Part shown: one piece after another, positions 8,034 through 17,438 of the stretch | How the letters are laid out: the number at the start of each line of letters is the position of its first letter | Position numbering within the stretch: the first letter of the stretch is position 1 | From: Atlantibacter subterraneus | Lineage (GTDB): Bacteria; Pseudomonadota; Gammaproteobacteria; Enterobacterales; Enterobacteriaceae | DNA: 64,000 bases | NCBI RefSeq assembly: GCF_007570865.1 | Contig: NZ_VLPS01000008.1 | Span: 124,001-188,000 of the forward strand | Direction: 5' to 3' | Notes under the pieces: generated by a model | Told to the model about the DNA's origin: nothing | The model's database searches: none | What the model saw: the letters and a program-made list of their open reading frames with translations, nothing else | Position numbers and translations under genes: made by a program

Positions 8034-8279
8034 TCAGTGTTTTTTGCGGAGTAAATAGCGATAAGGCAGTGCTTCCGTCTGCGAAGCGATCAGATCGTGC
8101 TCCATAAAACGGCAAAAACCTGGAATGTCGCGGGTGGTGGCAGGGTCGTCGGCAATGACTAACAGCGTTTCGCCGGTCTGCATACCGCGCACGGTTTTGC
8201 GCACCATCATCACCGGTTCCGGGCAGCGTAGTCCCTGGGCATCCAGGGTATGGTCGGGATGGTTAAAAAGGTCGGTCAT
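8034..8279 (-). CDS. tusA: Sulfur carrier protein TusA
   Basis: An 81-residue protein that carries persulfide sulfur from IscS to the TusBCD relay during 2-thiolation of tRNA wobble uridine. The family signature [14 protein letters not shown] is present, with the sulfur-bearing Cys at residue 19. The start at 8279 gives the exact family length; a longer in-frame opening to 8447 would cover the yhhQ promoter and is rejected. It is divergent from yhhQ, as in E. coli. Confidence 0.95.
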   Translation of the reverse strand: MTDLFNHPDHTLDAQGLRCPEPVMMVRKTVRGMQTGETLLVIADDPATTRDIPGFCRFMEHDLIASQTEALPYRYLLRKKH

Positions 8280-8450
8280 GGTTATCTCGGGGAAATGTAA
8301 AAACGGCATTAGTTTACCCTGCGATTGAGTCGGTGCAAGCGAGGTTAACGATTGCGTTAAAATTAACCATTGCAAAGCTGTGCTGAAGCAGTATGATGCG
8401 GCGGTTTTGATTCTGGGTTCCCTCACCCCATCCGACAAAAAGGTCACAAT

Positions 8451-9116
8451 ATGACGACGTTTACATTACGCCAGCGCCGCAATGCGCTTATCTGGCTATC
8501 GCTGTTTCATTTGCTGGTCATCACGTCCAGTAACTATCTGGTGCAGTTGCCGATCACCATTTTCGGTTTTCACACCACCTGGGGTGCGTTCAGCTTTCCC
8601 TTTATCTTCCTGGCTACCGACCTGACCGTGCGGATTTTTGGCGCACCGTTAGCGCGACGCATTATCTTTGCGGTAATGATCCCGGCGCTGGTGATTTCCT
8701 ATGGCATCTCCTCGCTGTTTTATATGGGAAGCTGGCAGGGTTTTGAAGCATTAACCCACTTCAACCTGTTCGTAGCGCGTATCGCCACCGCAAGCTTTAT
8801 GGCTTATGCGCTGGGCCAAATTCTTGATGTGCATGTGTTTAACCGACTGCGTAAAAACCGCCGCTGGTGGCTGGCACCCACCGCATCAACCATTTTCGGT
8901 AACGTCAGCGACACCCTCGCATTCTTCTTTATCGCCTTCTGGCGCAGCCCGGACGCCTTTATGGCCGAACACTGGGTGGAAATCGCGCTGGTGGATTACT
9001 GCTTCAAAGTGCTTATCAGCATCGTGTTCTTCCTGCCGATGTACGGCGTACTGCTGAATATGCTGTTGAAAAAACTGGCAGATAAATCTGATTTCGCGCG
9101 CTTCCAGCCGGGTTGA
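8451..9116 (+). CDS. yhhQ: Queuosine-precursor transporter YhhQ
   Basis: A 221-residue inner-membrane protein with about six membrane segments, of the vitamin-uptake-like YhhQ (DUF165) family. E. coli YhhQ imports preQ0 and preQ1 for queuosine synthesis in tRNA. Conserved pieces include [20 protein letters not shown] and [13 protein letters not shown]. Neighbours tusA and dcrB match E. coli order. Identity is confident. Confidence 0.93.
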   Translation: MTTFTLRQRRNALIWLSLFHLLVITSSNYLVQLPITIFGFHTTWGAFSFPFIFLATDLTVRIFGAPLARRIIFAVMIPALVISYGISSLFYMGSWQGFEALTHFNLFVARIATASFMAYALGQILDVHVFNRLRKNRRWWLAPTASTIFGNVSDTLAFFFIAFWRSPDAFMAEHWVEIALVDYCFKVLISIVFFLPMYGVLLNMLLKKLADKSDFARFQPG

Positions 9117-9142
9117 CGGTCGCCAGGAATTCTTGTGATAAG
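9113..9142 (+). promoter_or_regulatory. Probable sigma-70 promoter of dcrB
   Basis: TTGACG (9113-9118) and GATAAG (9137-9142) are 18 bases apart, and the -10 is preceded by TGT, an extended -10 pattern. It begins at the yhhQ stop and lies about 45 bases upstream of the dcrB start. This is a pattern match only. Confidence 0.4.
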
Positions 9143-9187
9143 ATGCGCTACAAGGTCACTTGACCGTTATCGTAAAGGAAGAATTCA

Positions 9188-9745
9188 ATGCGCAATCTGG
9201 TTAAATATGTCGGGATTGGCCTGCTGGTGATGGGGCTGGCGGCCTGTGACAACAATGACAGCAGCAAGCCGGCGGAAGGTGCCGCAGCCGAAAGCAACGC
9301 AGCGGCGCAGCAGGTGACGCTGCTGGACGGCAAACTGAGTTTTTCGCTACCGGCGGATATGACGGATCAGAGCGGGAAGCTGGGTACCCAGGCCAACAAT
9401 ATGCACGTTTACTCTGACGCCACCGGCCAGAAAGCGGTGATTGTGATTGTCGGCGACGATACCACCGAAGGGCTTGACGTTCTGGCGAAGCGCCTGGAAG
9501 ATCAGCAGCGCAGCCGCGACCCACAATTGCAGGTCGTGACCAATAAATCCATCGAGGTTAAAGGCCACACTCTGCAGCAGCTGGACAGCATTATTTCCGC
9601 CAAAGGCCAGACCGCGTACTCTTCCGTGGTGCTGGGCAAAGTGGATAACAAACTGCTGACCCTGCAAATCACCCTGCCGGCGGATAACCAGCAGCAGGCA
9701 CAGGCAACCGCTGAAAACATTATTAATACCCTGGAAGTGAAGTAA
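9188..9745 (+). CDS. dcrB: Inner-membrane lipoprotein DcrB
   Basis: A 185-residue lipoprotein with the lipobox LAAC (Cys near residue 20) after a short hydrophobic signal. In E. coli, DcrB is needed for phage C1 and C6 DNA entry and contributes to lipoprotein maturation and envelope integrity. The body matches the DcrB domain ([26 protein letters not shown]). The start at 9188 follows AAAGGAAGAATTCA. A strong terminator follows. Confidence 0.93.
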   Translation: MRNLVKYVGIGLLVMGLAACDNNDSSKPAEGAAAESNAAAQQVTLLDGKLSFSLPADMTDQSGKLGTQANNMHVYSDATGQKAVIVIVGDDTTEGLDVLAKRLEDQQRSRDPQLQVVTNKSIEVKGHTLQQLDSIISAKGQTAYSSVVLGKVDNKLLTLQITLPADNQQQAQATAENIINTLEVK

Positions 9746-9762
9746 GGCGATTCGCTTTCGTG

Positions 9763-9796
9763 AAAAAGCCTGCCGGTGAAACCGGCAGGCTTTTTT
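9763..9796. terminator. Bidirectional terminator between dcrB and the hydrolase gene
   Basis: AAAAAGCCTGCCGGT and its reverse complement flank GAA, followed by a run of T; on the other strand the A run serves the convergent gene. The long uninterrupted 15-base stem makes this a very strong terminator. Confidence 0.9.
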
Positions 9797-10547
9797 ATTT
9801 GATGAAGTGATGGATAGCAGCAGCCAGCGCAGGAGGGTTTTGCCATGCTATTGAATGCGCCGCGTTGGGTATAACAGCCGTACAGATGCCCTGTGCAGCT
9901 AACGTCGTAAAGTCATTATCAGGCAACGAGTGTTCACCAAAGATAAGCAACTTCGGTTTTGCGATGGCCTGAAAGCGCTGATACCACGAAGGGTTAACGC
10001 CTTCGATAAGACTTTTCGCCGATCGCCAAATGCCCATAGGCGTATGGCTTAACAGGCATCCCGCCCACGGTGTGCTGACATCCTTTAAAAATCCTGGCCA
10101 GACGTTTTGCTCAAATTCCGGGAGCGAGTTAGACGCAATCGCCAGGCTAAACTCCCCGCCACCCGAATGGAAATTCGGTTCAGATACCATCAACCCGCAA
10201 ATCAGTTCGGGAGCATTACTGACGACCTCAATCGCAATACTGCCACCCATGCTGTGCCCGTAGAGCCAGCAGGATGGCAATTGCAAATGTCGCAGTAGTT
10301 CAATAACAACTCGCGCCTGTGACGTCGTTGAATAATCATACTCGTCAGGCTTCTCGCTGTAGCCACTGCCGGGAAGATCGACAAGGATGGTTCGATGTTC
10401 AACAAGTGTCGGGTCAGATGCCACGCGCGGATAGTCATAAGAGGACGCGCATCCCAGCCCGTGAATAAACACTATCGGCGTGCCCTCGCCCGGAAAATCA
10501 TGCCAGCGCACATGACACTGCGCTGTCTGCGAATAAAATGATTCCAT
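9795..10547 (-). CDS. Alpha/beta-hydrolase fold protein
   Basis: A 250-residue soluble protein. The fold is shown by the oxyanion-hole motif HGLG (residues 29-32), the nucleophile elbow GHSMGG with Ser99, and the C-terminal catalytic His231 in AAHSIAW. The acid is probably the Asp of HSLPDNDF. The substrate is unknown; esterase, lactonase or C-C hydrolase activity would all fit. It lies convergent to dcrB, 36 bases downstream of the PTS IIB stop on the same strand, so it could be read through from the PTS operon. Confidence 0.85.
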   Translation of the reverse strand: MESFYSQTAQCHVRWHDFPGEGTPIVFIHGLGCASSYDYPRVASDPTLVEHRTILVDLPGSGYSEKPDEYDYSTTSQARVVIELLRHLQLPSCWLYGHSMGGSIAIEVVSNAPELICGLMVSEPNFHSGGGEFSLAIASNSLPEFEQNVWPGFLKDVSTPWAGCLLSHTPMGIWRSAKSLIEGVNPSWYQRFQAIAKPKLLIFGEHSLPDNDFTTLAAQGICTAVIPNAAHSIAWQNPPALAAAIHHFIK

Positions 10548-10583
10548 TTATGCTCCCGGTTTGCTCTGACGGTATTCAGTCAC

Positions 10584-10886
10584 CTACTTTTTCATTTCCA
10601 TCGCCATTGCCAGCACGCCCGGCCCATTCATCCGGCCATAATCCAGCATCGGGATTGGTTTAACCGGGACGCTGCCGCCGGTAATGGTATCAACGCGGGC
10701 CTGTAAATAGCTTACCTGCGGCCCGAGCAGGATCACATCCGCCTTTTTCCACTCTTCGTTGAGTTTCGCATCCGGGATAGCCCAGATTGCAGCCTCGATA
10801 CCCTGCTGTTTTGCCGCCTCAATCATCTTATTCATCAGCATGCTGGTAGACATACCGGCGTTACAGACAAGCATAATGTTAATCAT
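10584..10886 (-). CDS. PTS lactose/cellobiose-family IIB component
   Basis: A 100-residue cytoplasmic phosphotransfer protein. The phospho-cysteine is Cys8 in MLVCNAGMSTS, the family signature. It takes phosphate from the IIA at 13640 and gives it to the sugar in the IIC channel. The start at 10886 is chosen over a longer opening (10937) because it follows GAGGGAAAAATT and gives the usual ChbB-like length. It is 10 bases downstream of the IIC gene in one operon. Confidence 0.92.
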   Translation of the reverse strand: MINIMLVCNAGMSTSMLMNKMIEAAKQQGIEAAIWAIPDAKLNEEWKKADVILLGPQVSYLQARVDTITGGSVPVKPIPMLDYGRMNGPGVLAMAMEMKK

Positions 10887-10896
10887 AATTTTTCCC

Positions 10897-12210
10897 TCAG
10901 GATGATGTTGCCTGCGCCATCGCGACGCGTTCGGCAAACTTCAGAAATGGCAGATAGATAAACACGGTAATCGTAATAATCAGCACCTGAAGCACCGCTG
11001 CGCGCCAGTCGCCGCCGGTCGCCAGGAAGCCGGAGATAATCGGTGGCGTCGTCCAGGGGATTTGCACGGTAACGTGATTTATCAGCCCCCATGCGGTGGC
11101 GTAATAAGCGGTTGTCAGACTAAACACCGGCGCGAGGACAAACGGAACGATCAGCGCCGGATTAAAGACAATCGGCAGGCCAAAAATAATCGGTTCGCTG
11201 ATGTTGAACAGACACGGCGCGGTAGCGAGTTTGGCGATATCCCGGTAATCCGATTTGCGGCTGAACAGATAAATTGCGATCAGCAAGGCGATGGTGTTGC
11301 CAGAGCCACCCATCACGCCAAAAGTATCTTTAAACGCCATGCAGATAATATTGGGGATATCCTGGTGCTGCGCGAAGGCCAGCGTGTTTTCCTGCATATT
11401 GTTAAGCAGGAACGGGTCGAGCAGCGCGCCGGAGATCACGCCCTGATGGATCCCCACAGAGAAAAACAGATTGGCAACGGTGGTGATCAGCAGAAAGCCC
11501 GGCAGGCTGGTGGTCACGGATTTCAGCGGCTGCTGGATTAACGTGGCGATCAGCGTGTTGACGTCCATCCCGCTGAGGCGTTGTACCGCGAAAGAGAGCA
11601 GCGCAAAGAACACCATCGTCAGCATGATTGGGATCAGGGTGTTAAACGAACGCATCACCGCAGGCGGGATTGCCCCACCGCTAATGTTAACCTGCAATTT
11701 TGGTGCATTCGCCAGGCGGATAAACAGCGAAGTCACCATCAGGCCGGTGAGGATACCGACAAACATCCCTGCCGAGCCGGTAGAGGCAAAAGAGATGCCG
11801 CCGGTCACCGTGACGCGTTGTTGGCTGACGACATCGGTTAACTGCACGCTCTCCGGCATAAAAATCACCACACAGGCGATAGAAAGCAGCACCGGCGCGA
11901 TAGGGTCGCCATAGCCTTTATTCTGGCAAAGGTGATAGGCAATCGCCCCGGCGATTAACACCGAGATAAAATTCAGTGAGCCATTAACGATGGCGTTGCC
12001 CACCTGCTGCCAGTGAAGCAGCGAATCGTTGCTGATAAACCCGGAGAGAATGCCGTCCGGTTTGATAAGGGTGTTATTAATCAGCACCATCAGACCGGCC
12101 AGCACAAAGAACGGCATCAACGTGGCGAAAGCGTCCCGCAAAGAGCGTAAATGGACCTGGCCGCCAATACGCTGCGCCACCATGACCGCTTGATCAAGAA
12201 TTTTCATCAT
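10897..12210 (-). CDS. PTS lactose/cellobiose-family IIC permease
   Basis: A 437-residue membrane protein of the Lac (cellobiose/diacetylchitobiose) IIC class, with about ten membrane segments. Typical pieces are LRDAFATLMPFFVLAGLMVLIN, GVMGGSGNTIALLIAI and FNISEPIIFGLPIVFNP. A second ATG at 12207 is equally placed for the ribosome site GCAGGATGCA. It forms the sugar channel together with the neighbouring IIB and IIA. The partner GH1 enzyme points to a beta-glucoside. Confidence 0.93.
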   Translation of the reverse strand: MMKILDQAVMVAQRIGGQVHLRSLRDAFATLMPFFVLAGLMVLINNTLIKPDGILSGFISNDSLLHWQQVGNAIVNGSLNFISVLIAGAIAYHLCQNKGYGDPIAPVLLSIACVVIFMPESVQLTDVVSQQRVTVTGGISFASTGSAGMFVGILTGLMVTSLFIRLANAPKLQVNISGGAIPPAVMRSFNTLIPIMLTMVFFALLSFAVQRLSGMDVNTLIATLIQQPLKSVTTSLPGFLLITTVANLFFSVGIHQGVISGALLDPFLLNNMQENTLAFAQHQDIPNIICMAFKDTFGVMGGSGNTIALLIAIYLFSRKSDYRDIAKLATAPCLFNISEPIIFGLPIVFNPALIVPFVLAPVFSLTTAYYATAWGLINHVTVQIPWTTPPIISGFLATGGDWRAAVLQVLIITITVFIYLPFLKFAERVAMAQATSS

Positions 12211-12221
12211 TGCATCCTGCT

Positions 12222-13640
12222 TTAAAAATCAACGTACAATCCGTTGAAATAAAAACCGTTTTCGTCGCTTAGCGCTTTATAAAACTCGCCGCTTTTTTTC
12301 ACCGTCCGCTGCTGGGTCACCAGGTCGAGGCTGACCAGGCCGTAGCGGTTTTTATAGGCGTTTATCCAGGACCAGCAGTCGATAAACGTCCACAGGTGAT
12401 AGCCCTTGATGTTGCAGCCCTCCTGGATCGCCTGATGCAGATACGCCAGATGGTTTTGAATAAAACCGATGCGGTAAACGTCCTGCACCTGGCCCTCACG
12501 AATAAAACGCTCTTCGTTCGCTACGCCCATGCCGCTTTCGGAGATAAAAGCTTCGATATTGCCGTAGTTATCGCGAATATCGACGCACAGGTCGTAAATG
12601 CCTTTTTCGTAGATTTCCCATCCGCGATGCGGATTGAATTTCCGGCCCGGCATCACGTAGCTGTCGAAATACCAGTCCGGCATAAACGGGGCATCTGGAT
12701 TTACCGCGCTGGCGCGGGCTTTCACGCGGCGCGGTTCGTAATAGTTCAGGCCGAGGATTTGTACCCGGTTGTCGCGGATATCCTGCAAATCCTGTTCAGT
12801 GTATTGCGGCATCAGATCGTGCCGACGAAGGGTATCCACCAGCTCGGGCGGGAACGTGCCTTTCACAGCGGGATCGAGAAAGCTGCGGTTGTAGAACAGA
12901 TCGGCATATTTCGCGGCCTGAACATCAGCCGGGTGTTCGCTACGCGGATAGGTAGGGCTAAGGTTAAGGATAATGCCAATTTTGCCGGGCAACTGATGCG
13001 TTTTGAAGGCTTTAATCGCCAGAGCACTGGCCAGCAGGGTATGAAAACCCACCTGTACCCCGCGTTTAAAATCAATCACATTCGGGTAATGGAAATCTTC
13101 CATATAGCCGCCAAGCACCGGCCCTAACGGTTCGTTGAAAGTAAACCAGTGGAAAACCAAATCACCAAATTCCCGGAAGCAGGCGTCACAGAAATTGACA
13201 TAGGCTGCCACCACTTCACGGTTTTCCCAGCCGCCTTTTAGCATCATCGCTTCCGGCATATCGAAATGGTAAAGGTTGGCAAACGGCTTAATGCCGTTGG
13301 CGTTCATCTCTTGCAGCATATCCCGGTAGAACGCCACCGCAGCCGGGCTGATCTCGCCGTCGCCCTGAGGGAACAGCCGCGCCCAGGAAATAGACAGGCG
13401 AAACGAATTATGGCCAGTTTGTTTCATCAGCTGGATGTCGTCGCGATAGCGGTGAAAGAAGTCGGTGGTGATGTCCGTATTCACGCCGTGATAAAAGCGG
13501 TGCGGGTCGCGATCCCACGACATATCCCACTGGGTACGGCCTTTACCGGTATTACCGCGCCCTTCCGCCTGTTCAGCTGACCAGGCGCTGCCCCACCAAA
13601 AACCCTGCGGAAACGCTAAAAAACGAGGCTGCATGTCCAT
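12222..13640 (-). CDS. GH1 6-phospho-beta-glycosidase
   Basis: A 472-residue glycoside hydrolase family 1 enzyme, expected to split the phosphorylated disaccharide or aryl glucoside delivered by the PTS. The acid/base Glu170 lies in TFNEP and the nucleophile Glu368 in ISESG, a variant of the more common TENG. The N-terminal FPQGFWWGSAWSAEQAEG and the Trp/Tyr-rich C-terminus fit the family. GGAGGCGTA precedes the ATG. The start overlaps the IIA stop by one base. Whether the sugar is a glucoside or galactoside is not certain. Confidence 0.92.
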   Translation of the reverse strand: MDMQPRFLAFPQGFWWGSAWSAEQAEGRGNTGKGRTQWDMSWDRDPHRFYHGVNTDITTDFFHRYRDDIQLMKQTGHNSFRLSISWARLFPQGDGEISPAAVAFYRDMLQEMNANGIKPFANLYHFDMPEAMMLKGGWENREVVAAYVNFCDACFREFGDLVFHWFTFNEPLGPVLGGYMEDFHYPNVIDFKRGVQVGFHTLLASALAIKAFKTHQLPGKIGIILNLSPTYPRSEHPADVQAAKYADLFYNRSFLDPAVKGTFPPELVDTLRRHDLMPQYTEQDLQDIRDNRVQILGLNYYEPRRVKARASAVNPDAPFMPDWYFDSYVMPGRKFNPHRGWEIYEKGIYDLCVDIRDNYGNIEAFISESGMGVANEERFIREGQVQDVYRIGFIQNHLAYLHQAIQEGCNIKGYHLWTFIDCWSWINAYKNRYGLVSLDLVTQQRTVKKSGEFYKALSDENGFYFNGLYVDF

Positions 13641-13972
13641 TACGCCTCCCGCACGGCTAGCTGACGGTAAATATCAATAAACTCCGCTGCCAGCTCTTTA
13701 AGCAGCATGGCGTTCATCAGGTGATCCTGCGCATGCACCATAATCAAATGCACCGGGACTTTTCCGACGCCTTCATCCATGCCAATCAGCTGAGTTTGTA
13801 CTTCATGAGCCAGGCGCAGCGCGTCATTCGCTTGCGCCATAAGCTGTGACGCCTCTTGCTGCTGGCCATTTTTTGCCTGTTGGATAGCCTGCATCGCGCA
13901 GCTACGGCACATCCCTGCATTGACGATGATCCCCATCACCGTTTGTTCATAATCAAAACTGTCGAGGCTCAT
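13640..13972 (-). CDS. PTS lactose/cellobiose-family IIA component
   Basis: A 110-residue, helical cytoplasmic protein of the LacF/ChbA type. The conserved VHAQDHLM motif (residues 79-86) carries the phospho-histidine, His80 or His84. It is the first gene of the IIA-GH1-IIC-IIB operon, transcribed away from the ROK kinase/LacI pair. The upstream spacer holds two identical palindromic operators. Confidence 0.92.
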   Translation of the reverse strand: MSLDSFDYEQTVMGIIVNAGMCRSCAMQAIQQAKNGQQQEASQLMAQANDALRLAHEVQTQLIGMDEGVGKVPVHLIMVHAQDHLMNAMLLKELAAEFIDIYRQLAVREA

Positions 13973-14025
13973 ATTTTTCCCTGGTTACGCTAAGTATCTT
14001 CAACAGATACTATTCCCGGTTATTT

Positions 14026-14038
14026 TGTTTAGTAAACA
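14026..14038. promoter_or_regulatory. Operator palindrome O1 (PTS side)
   Basis: TGTTTAGTAAACA is a perfect 13-base palindrome around a central G, 54 bases upstream of the IIA start. The same sequence recurs at 14141-14153. It is the likely binding site of the adjacent LacI-family repressor. Confidence 0.68.
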
Positions 14039-14140
14039 TGATTGATTTCACTTAATTCAATTATGTGAGACCGATTAAATAAGCAATCAATTCAGATTTT
14101 GATAAGATTTAAGCGGCAAAAAATCCGATTAACATTGTTT

Positions 14141-14153
14141 TGTTTAGTAAACA
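14141..14153. promoter_or_regulatory. Operator palindrome O2 (kinase side)
   Basis: It is identical to O1 and symmetric for one more base each side (TTGTTTAGTAAACAA). It lies 18 bases before the kinase start. The centres of O1 and O2 are 115 bases apart, close to eleven helical turns, which suits repressor looping across both promoters. Confidence 0.68.
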
Positions 14154-14171
14154 ATTTACGGGAAAAACGGC

Positions 14172-15081
14172 ATGTTAAATCTTGGGCTGGATATCGGCGG
14201 AACCAAAACGGAAGCGGTAATACTCAATCGTGAGGGGGAAGCGCTTAGCACGCAGCGTATCGCTACGGTAAAAACGGACTACCCTGCGTTTTTGCACTCT
14301 CTGGTGGATTTTATTCGCCATGTCACCGAGGGATTTAACCAGCCGGTCAGCATCGGGCTCTGTTTACCGGGCACGGAAGACGCTGACACGCGGGTAATCA
14401 AAAACTCCAATATTGTGGTACTGAATCAACAACCGTTAATTCGCGATCTGGAACATGCCTTACAGCGTCCGGTTGCCTGGGATAACGACGCGAATTGCTT
14501 TACGCTTTCCGAAGCCACAGATGGCGCGGCGGCACAGGCCGATATCGTCTTTGGCGCGATCCTCGGTACCGGCTGCGGCGGCGGCCTGTCGATGTATAAA
14601 ACGCTGTGGCCGGGCCGTAACCGCAACGCAGGTGAATGGGGGCACAATCCTCTGCCCCATTACGCGCCTGAACAGGATGGCCCGGCGGTTAAGTGCTACT
14701 GCGGGCAATGGAACTGCACCGAGTCTTTTATCTCTGGCACCGGCCTGGCGCGGCAGTACCATCAGCGCCACGCCCTTACTCTGGATGCAAAAGAATTTTT
14801 TCAACGTCTGGAATGCGGCGAAGCCGATGCGGCTGCGCTGTTCAGCCTGTATAAAAATCAGCTGGCGCGCGCTGGCGGCGGTCATCAACATCTACGATCC
14901 GGATGTCATTGTGGTCGGCGGCGGCCTGTCGCGGATCCCGGCGATTTTTGACGGGCTGGATCGGGATGTCGCAAAATACGTTTTCAACACCGCCTGCTCA
15001 ACACCGATTGTGGCAGCGAAACATGGCGATAGCAGCGGCGTACGCGGGGCCGCCTGGTTAGGCGCACGCGCGATGGGTTAA
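14172..15081 (+). pseudogene. ROK-family sugar kinase, frameshifted
   Basis: Two overlapping frames together encode one ROK kinase of about 302 residues. The N-terminal part (14172 to about 14870) has the ATP site DIGGTKTEA, the catalytic WDNDANCF and the zinc motif CYCGQWNCTESF. The C-terminal part, in another frame, has NIYDPDVIVVGGG and AKHGDSSGVRGAAWLG. The frames would join if two bases were restored in the GC run at 14865-14872. Family members read ARALAAVVNI there; here the kinase frame reads ARAGGG and runs to a stop at 14951. A real loss of function and a sequencing error are both possible. Its role would be phosphorylation of sugar released by the PTS/GH1 system. Confidence 0.88.
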
Positions 15082-15100
15082 CCAAAGGACAGATGAAGTT

Positions 15101-16075
15101 ATGTCGAAGGCAGTCAGAGTCAGGGATATTGCGCAACGAGCAGGCGTATCCGTTGGCGCGGTATCGCGTGCATTGAATTTTCGGCCCGGGCTGGGTGAAG
15201 AAACCCGCCAGCGCATCATCGCAGCCGCACAGGAAATGGGGTATGACTTTTCCCGGCTGCATGAAGAAAAAATCAAAAAAATTCTCTTTGTGCTGCACCG
15301 TCAACACAACACCAGCCGGGCAATGAATTTTTATTCCCCGGTTCTGCTGGCGGTAGAAAACGCCTGCCGGGAACACAACATTGCGTTAAGTTTTCTGGCG
15401 CTGGGGCCGACGGACAATGTAGCCCAGCAGATTGCCAAACATGCTCCGGATGCCCTGCTGTGCGTCGGTTTTATCGAGCCGGAAATCATTGGCGTGCTGC
15501 GTAAAATGCCGTTGCCGATGGTACTGGTAGACCATGCTATTCCCGGACTCACCTGCGTCAATCCCGATAATTATCAGGGAAGCAGAATGGTGACCCGCTA
15601 TCTGATTGAGCAAGGGCACCGGCGGATCGCCTTTCTTGCCAGCAGCATGGCGCATTACAGTATCTATCAGCGGGAGCGGGGTTATCGACAGGCGCTGTTC
15701 GACGCCGGGATCCTGTTATCGCCGCAATATGAGGCCACGGCTCCGGCATTAAGCGATTTAACCACCTCGCTGGAGTATGCACTGGATGAGCTGATGGCGC
15801 TTCCTGAACCGCCGGATGCGCTATTCTGTTACAACGATGCAGCAGCCATGGTGGCGATCAATTATTGCCAGAATCGGGGGATAAACGTCCCCGGCGATCT
15901 GGCTATCGCCGGATTTGATGACATTGACTTAGCGGCGCATATTACGCCAGCGTTAACCACGCTGGCGGTGGATAAAGAGGCCCTGGCCAGGACGGCAGTT
16001 GAAAAGCTGCTTGCCCAGTCAACCGCCAGCGAAACCCTGTTACCGGTGATCTTAAAGGTTCGCGCCAGCGCCTGA
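15101..16075 (+). CDS. LacI-family transcriptional repressor
   Basis: A 324-residue regulator with the N-terminal helix-turn-helix and hinge (VRDIAQRAGVSVGAVSRALN, residues 6-25) and a periplasmic-binding-like sugar domain (DNYQGSRMVTRYLIEQGHRRIAF; IAGFDDIDLAAHITPALTT). It follows the broken kinase on the same strand, divergent from the PTS operon, and is the obvious candidate to bind the two TGTTTAGTAAACA sites. Its 3' end overlaps the convergent yhhS by 24 bases. Confidence 0.93.
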   Translation: MSKAVRVRDIAQRAGVSVGAVSRALNFRPGLGEETRQRIIAAAQEMGYDFSRLHEEKIKKILFVLHRQHNTSRAMNFYSPVLLAVENACREHNIALSFLALGPTDNVAQQIAKHAPDALLCVGFIEPEIIGVLRKMPLPMVLVDHAIPGLTCVNPDNYQGSRMVTRYLIEQGHRRIAFLASSMAHYSIYQRERGYRQALFDAGILLSPQYEATAPALSDLTTSLEYALDELMALPEPPDALFCYNDAAAMVAINYCQNRGINVPGDLAIAGFDDIDLAAHITPALTTLAVDKEALARTAVEKLLAQSTASETLLPVILKVRASA

Positions 16076-17260
16076 GTGGCGGGATGACGCCCGCAGCTTC
16101 AGCGTCAACCCTGCCGCCAGCGCCACCAGCCCCGCCGTCGCCAGATAAATACTCGATACCCCCGCCCAGGCCATCAGCAAGCCCGCCAGCGGGCCGGTGA
16201 TGCCGAGAGACATATCCATAAACACCGTATACGTCGCCAGTGCGCTGCCCTGGTTTTGCGCCGGAACGGCTTTCACCGCCACCACGCCCAGCGCCGGGAA
16301 CACCAGCGAAAAGCCTGCGCCGGTCAGGAAGGTGCCCATTTTCGCCATCCACGGGCTGAACGCCATGCCCACCAGCAGCAGGCCGACGATCTCCACAGCA
16401 AAACAGACCAGCGCCACGTTTAAACCGCCAAACCGGTTGATGCCGTTGGGGAACAGCAAACGGGTGCCGACAAAAGCGGCGCTGAACAGGGTCAAGGCGA
16501 AGGCCGCGTCATCCCAGCCCTTTGCGTCGTAAAACAGCGTGATAAAGGTGGCGATCACCCCGAAACCCGCCGACCCCAGCGCCAGCGCCATGCCGTACAG
16601 CCAGACTTTGCCCAGCACCGCCCGGAACGGCAGCGGCTTGCCCTTGCTGGCGGTAACCGGCTTGCGCGGCAGCGCACACAGGATGGCAACCAGCGCGATG
16701 GCCATAATCACACCGGCCAACAGCTGCATCCCGCCAAGATGGAAAATCCACACCCCAAGCGGCGCGCCAATCGCCATCGCGCCGTAAGTGACGATTCCGT
16801 TCCAGGAAATTACCCGGCCAATATGCAGCGAACCCACGACGCCCACGCCCCACAGCGTCGATCCGGTCCCGGCGAAACTTTGCCCAATCCCCAAAATAAG
16901 CCGCCCGGCGCACAACAGGACAAGGCTGAGCAGCGCAGTGTCGGTATTCAGCCCCGCCACAAAATAGCCCAGACCGCTAAGAAAACAGCCGCAAAGCCCA
17001 AAAATAACAATTTTCTTCGGCCCAAACAGGTCGGCGTAGCGTCCGGCATAAGGACGGCTCAACAAGGTAGCGAAATACTGGAGGCTGATCACCAGCCCGG
17101 CCCAGAAGGCGCTAAATCCCATGACATCATGAACATAGCCGGGAAGAACGGCCAGCGGCAGGCCGATAGTGAGGTAGCTGGCAAAATTAAAGATAGCGAC
17201 AGAAACGATGCGCAGATTTAAACGCAATCCACTTATTGCCGGTTCAGCGGCTTCGGGCAT
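16052..17260 (-). CDS. yhhS: MFS transporter YhhS
   Basis: A 402-residue major facilitator protein with twelve membrane segments, very close to E. coli YhhS (LRLNLRIVSVAIFNFASYLTIG, FAGTGSTLWGVGVVGSLHIG). E. coli YhhS is a drug/metabolite efflux candidate; its natural substrate is not established. The start at 17260 (MPEAAEP) matches E. coli, so the open frame further upstream is not counted. The C-terminus overlaps the LacI gene. Confidence 0.93.
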   Translation of the reverse strand: MPEAAEPAISGLRLNLRIVSVAIFNFASYLTIGLPLAVLPGYVHDVMGFSAFWAGLVISLQYFATLLSRPYAGRYADLFGPKKIVIFGLCGCFLSGLGYFVAGLNTDTALLSLVLLCAGRLILGIGQSFAGTGSTLWGVGVVGSLHIGRVISWNGIVTYGAMAIGAPLGVWIFHLGGMQLLAGVIMAIALVAILCALPRKPVTASKGKPLPFRAVLGKVWLYGMALALGSAGFGVIATFITLFYDAKGWDDAAFALTLFSAAFVGTRLLFPNGINRFGGLNVALVCFAVEIVGLLLVGMAFSPWMAKMGTFLTGAGFSLVFPALGVVAVKAVPAQNQGSALATYTVFMDMSLGITGPLAGLLMAWAGVSSIYLATAGLVALAAGLTLKLRASSRHSGAGANL

Positions 17261-17438
17261 GACAATCACCAGAATTGTAAAACGAGGGTTCAGTATAACC
17301 TTGATAGCGCCGCGCTTCACTCCCACCACTTTCGGAGCGATCTGCTCCATCACCTTATGCGCCACGCACTACACTTTATCCGTCGCCCCATTAATTGCAG
17401 ATCCCCTGCGCCAGGCGAATTAAGGATATTCCACGCAG

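Noticed and set aside
8280-8447. An N-terminal extension of TusA to 8447
   Set aside because: It would double the family length and cover the promoter region of yhhQ; the 81-residue form starts at the conserved Met.
14455-15081. A separate gene for the C-terminal half of the ROK kinase
   Set aside because: The frame upstream of 14865 encodes nonsense relative to the family; only after the GC run does it become kinase sequence, so it is the second part of a frameshifted gene.
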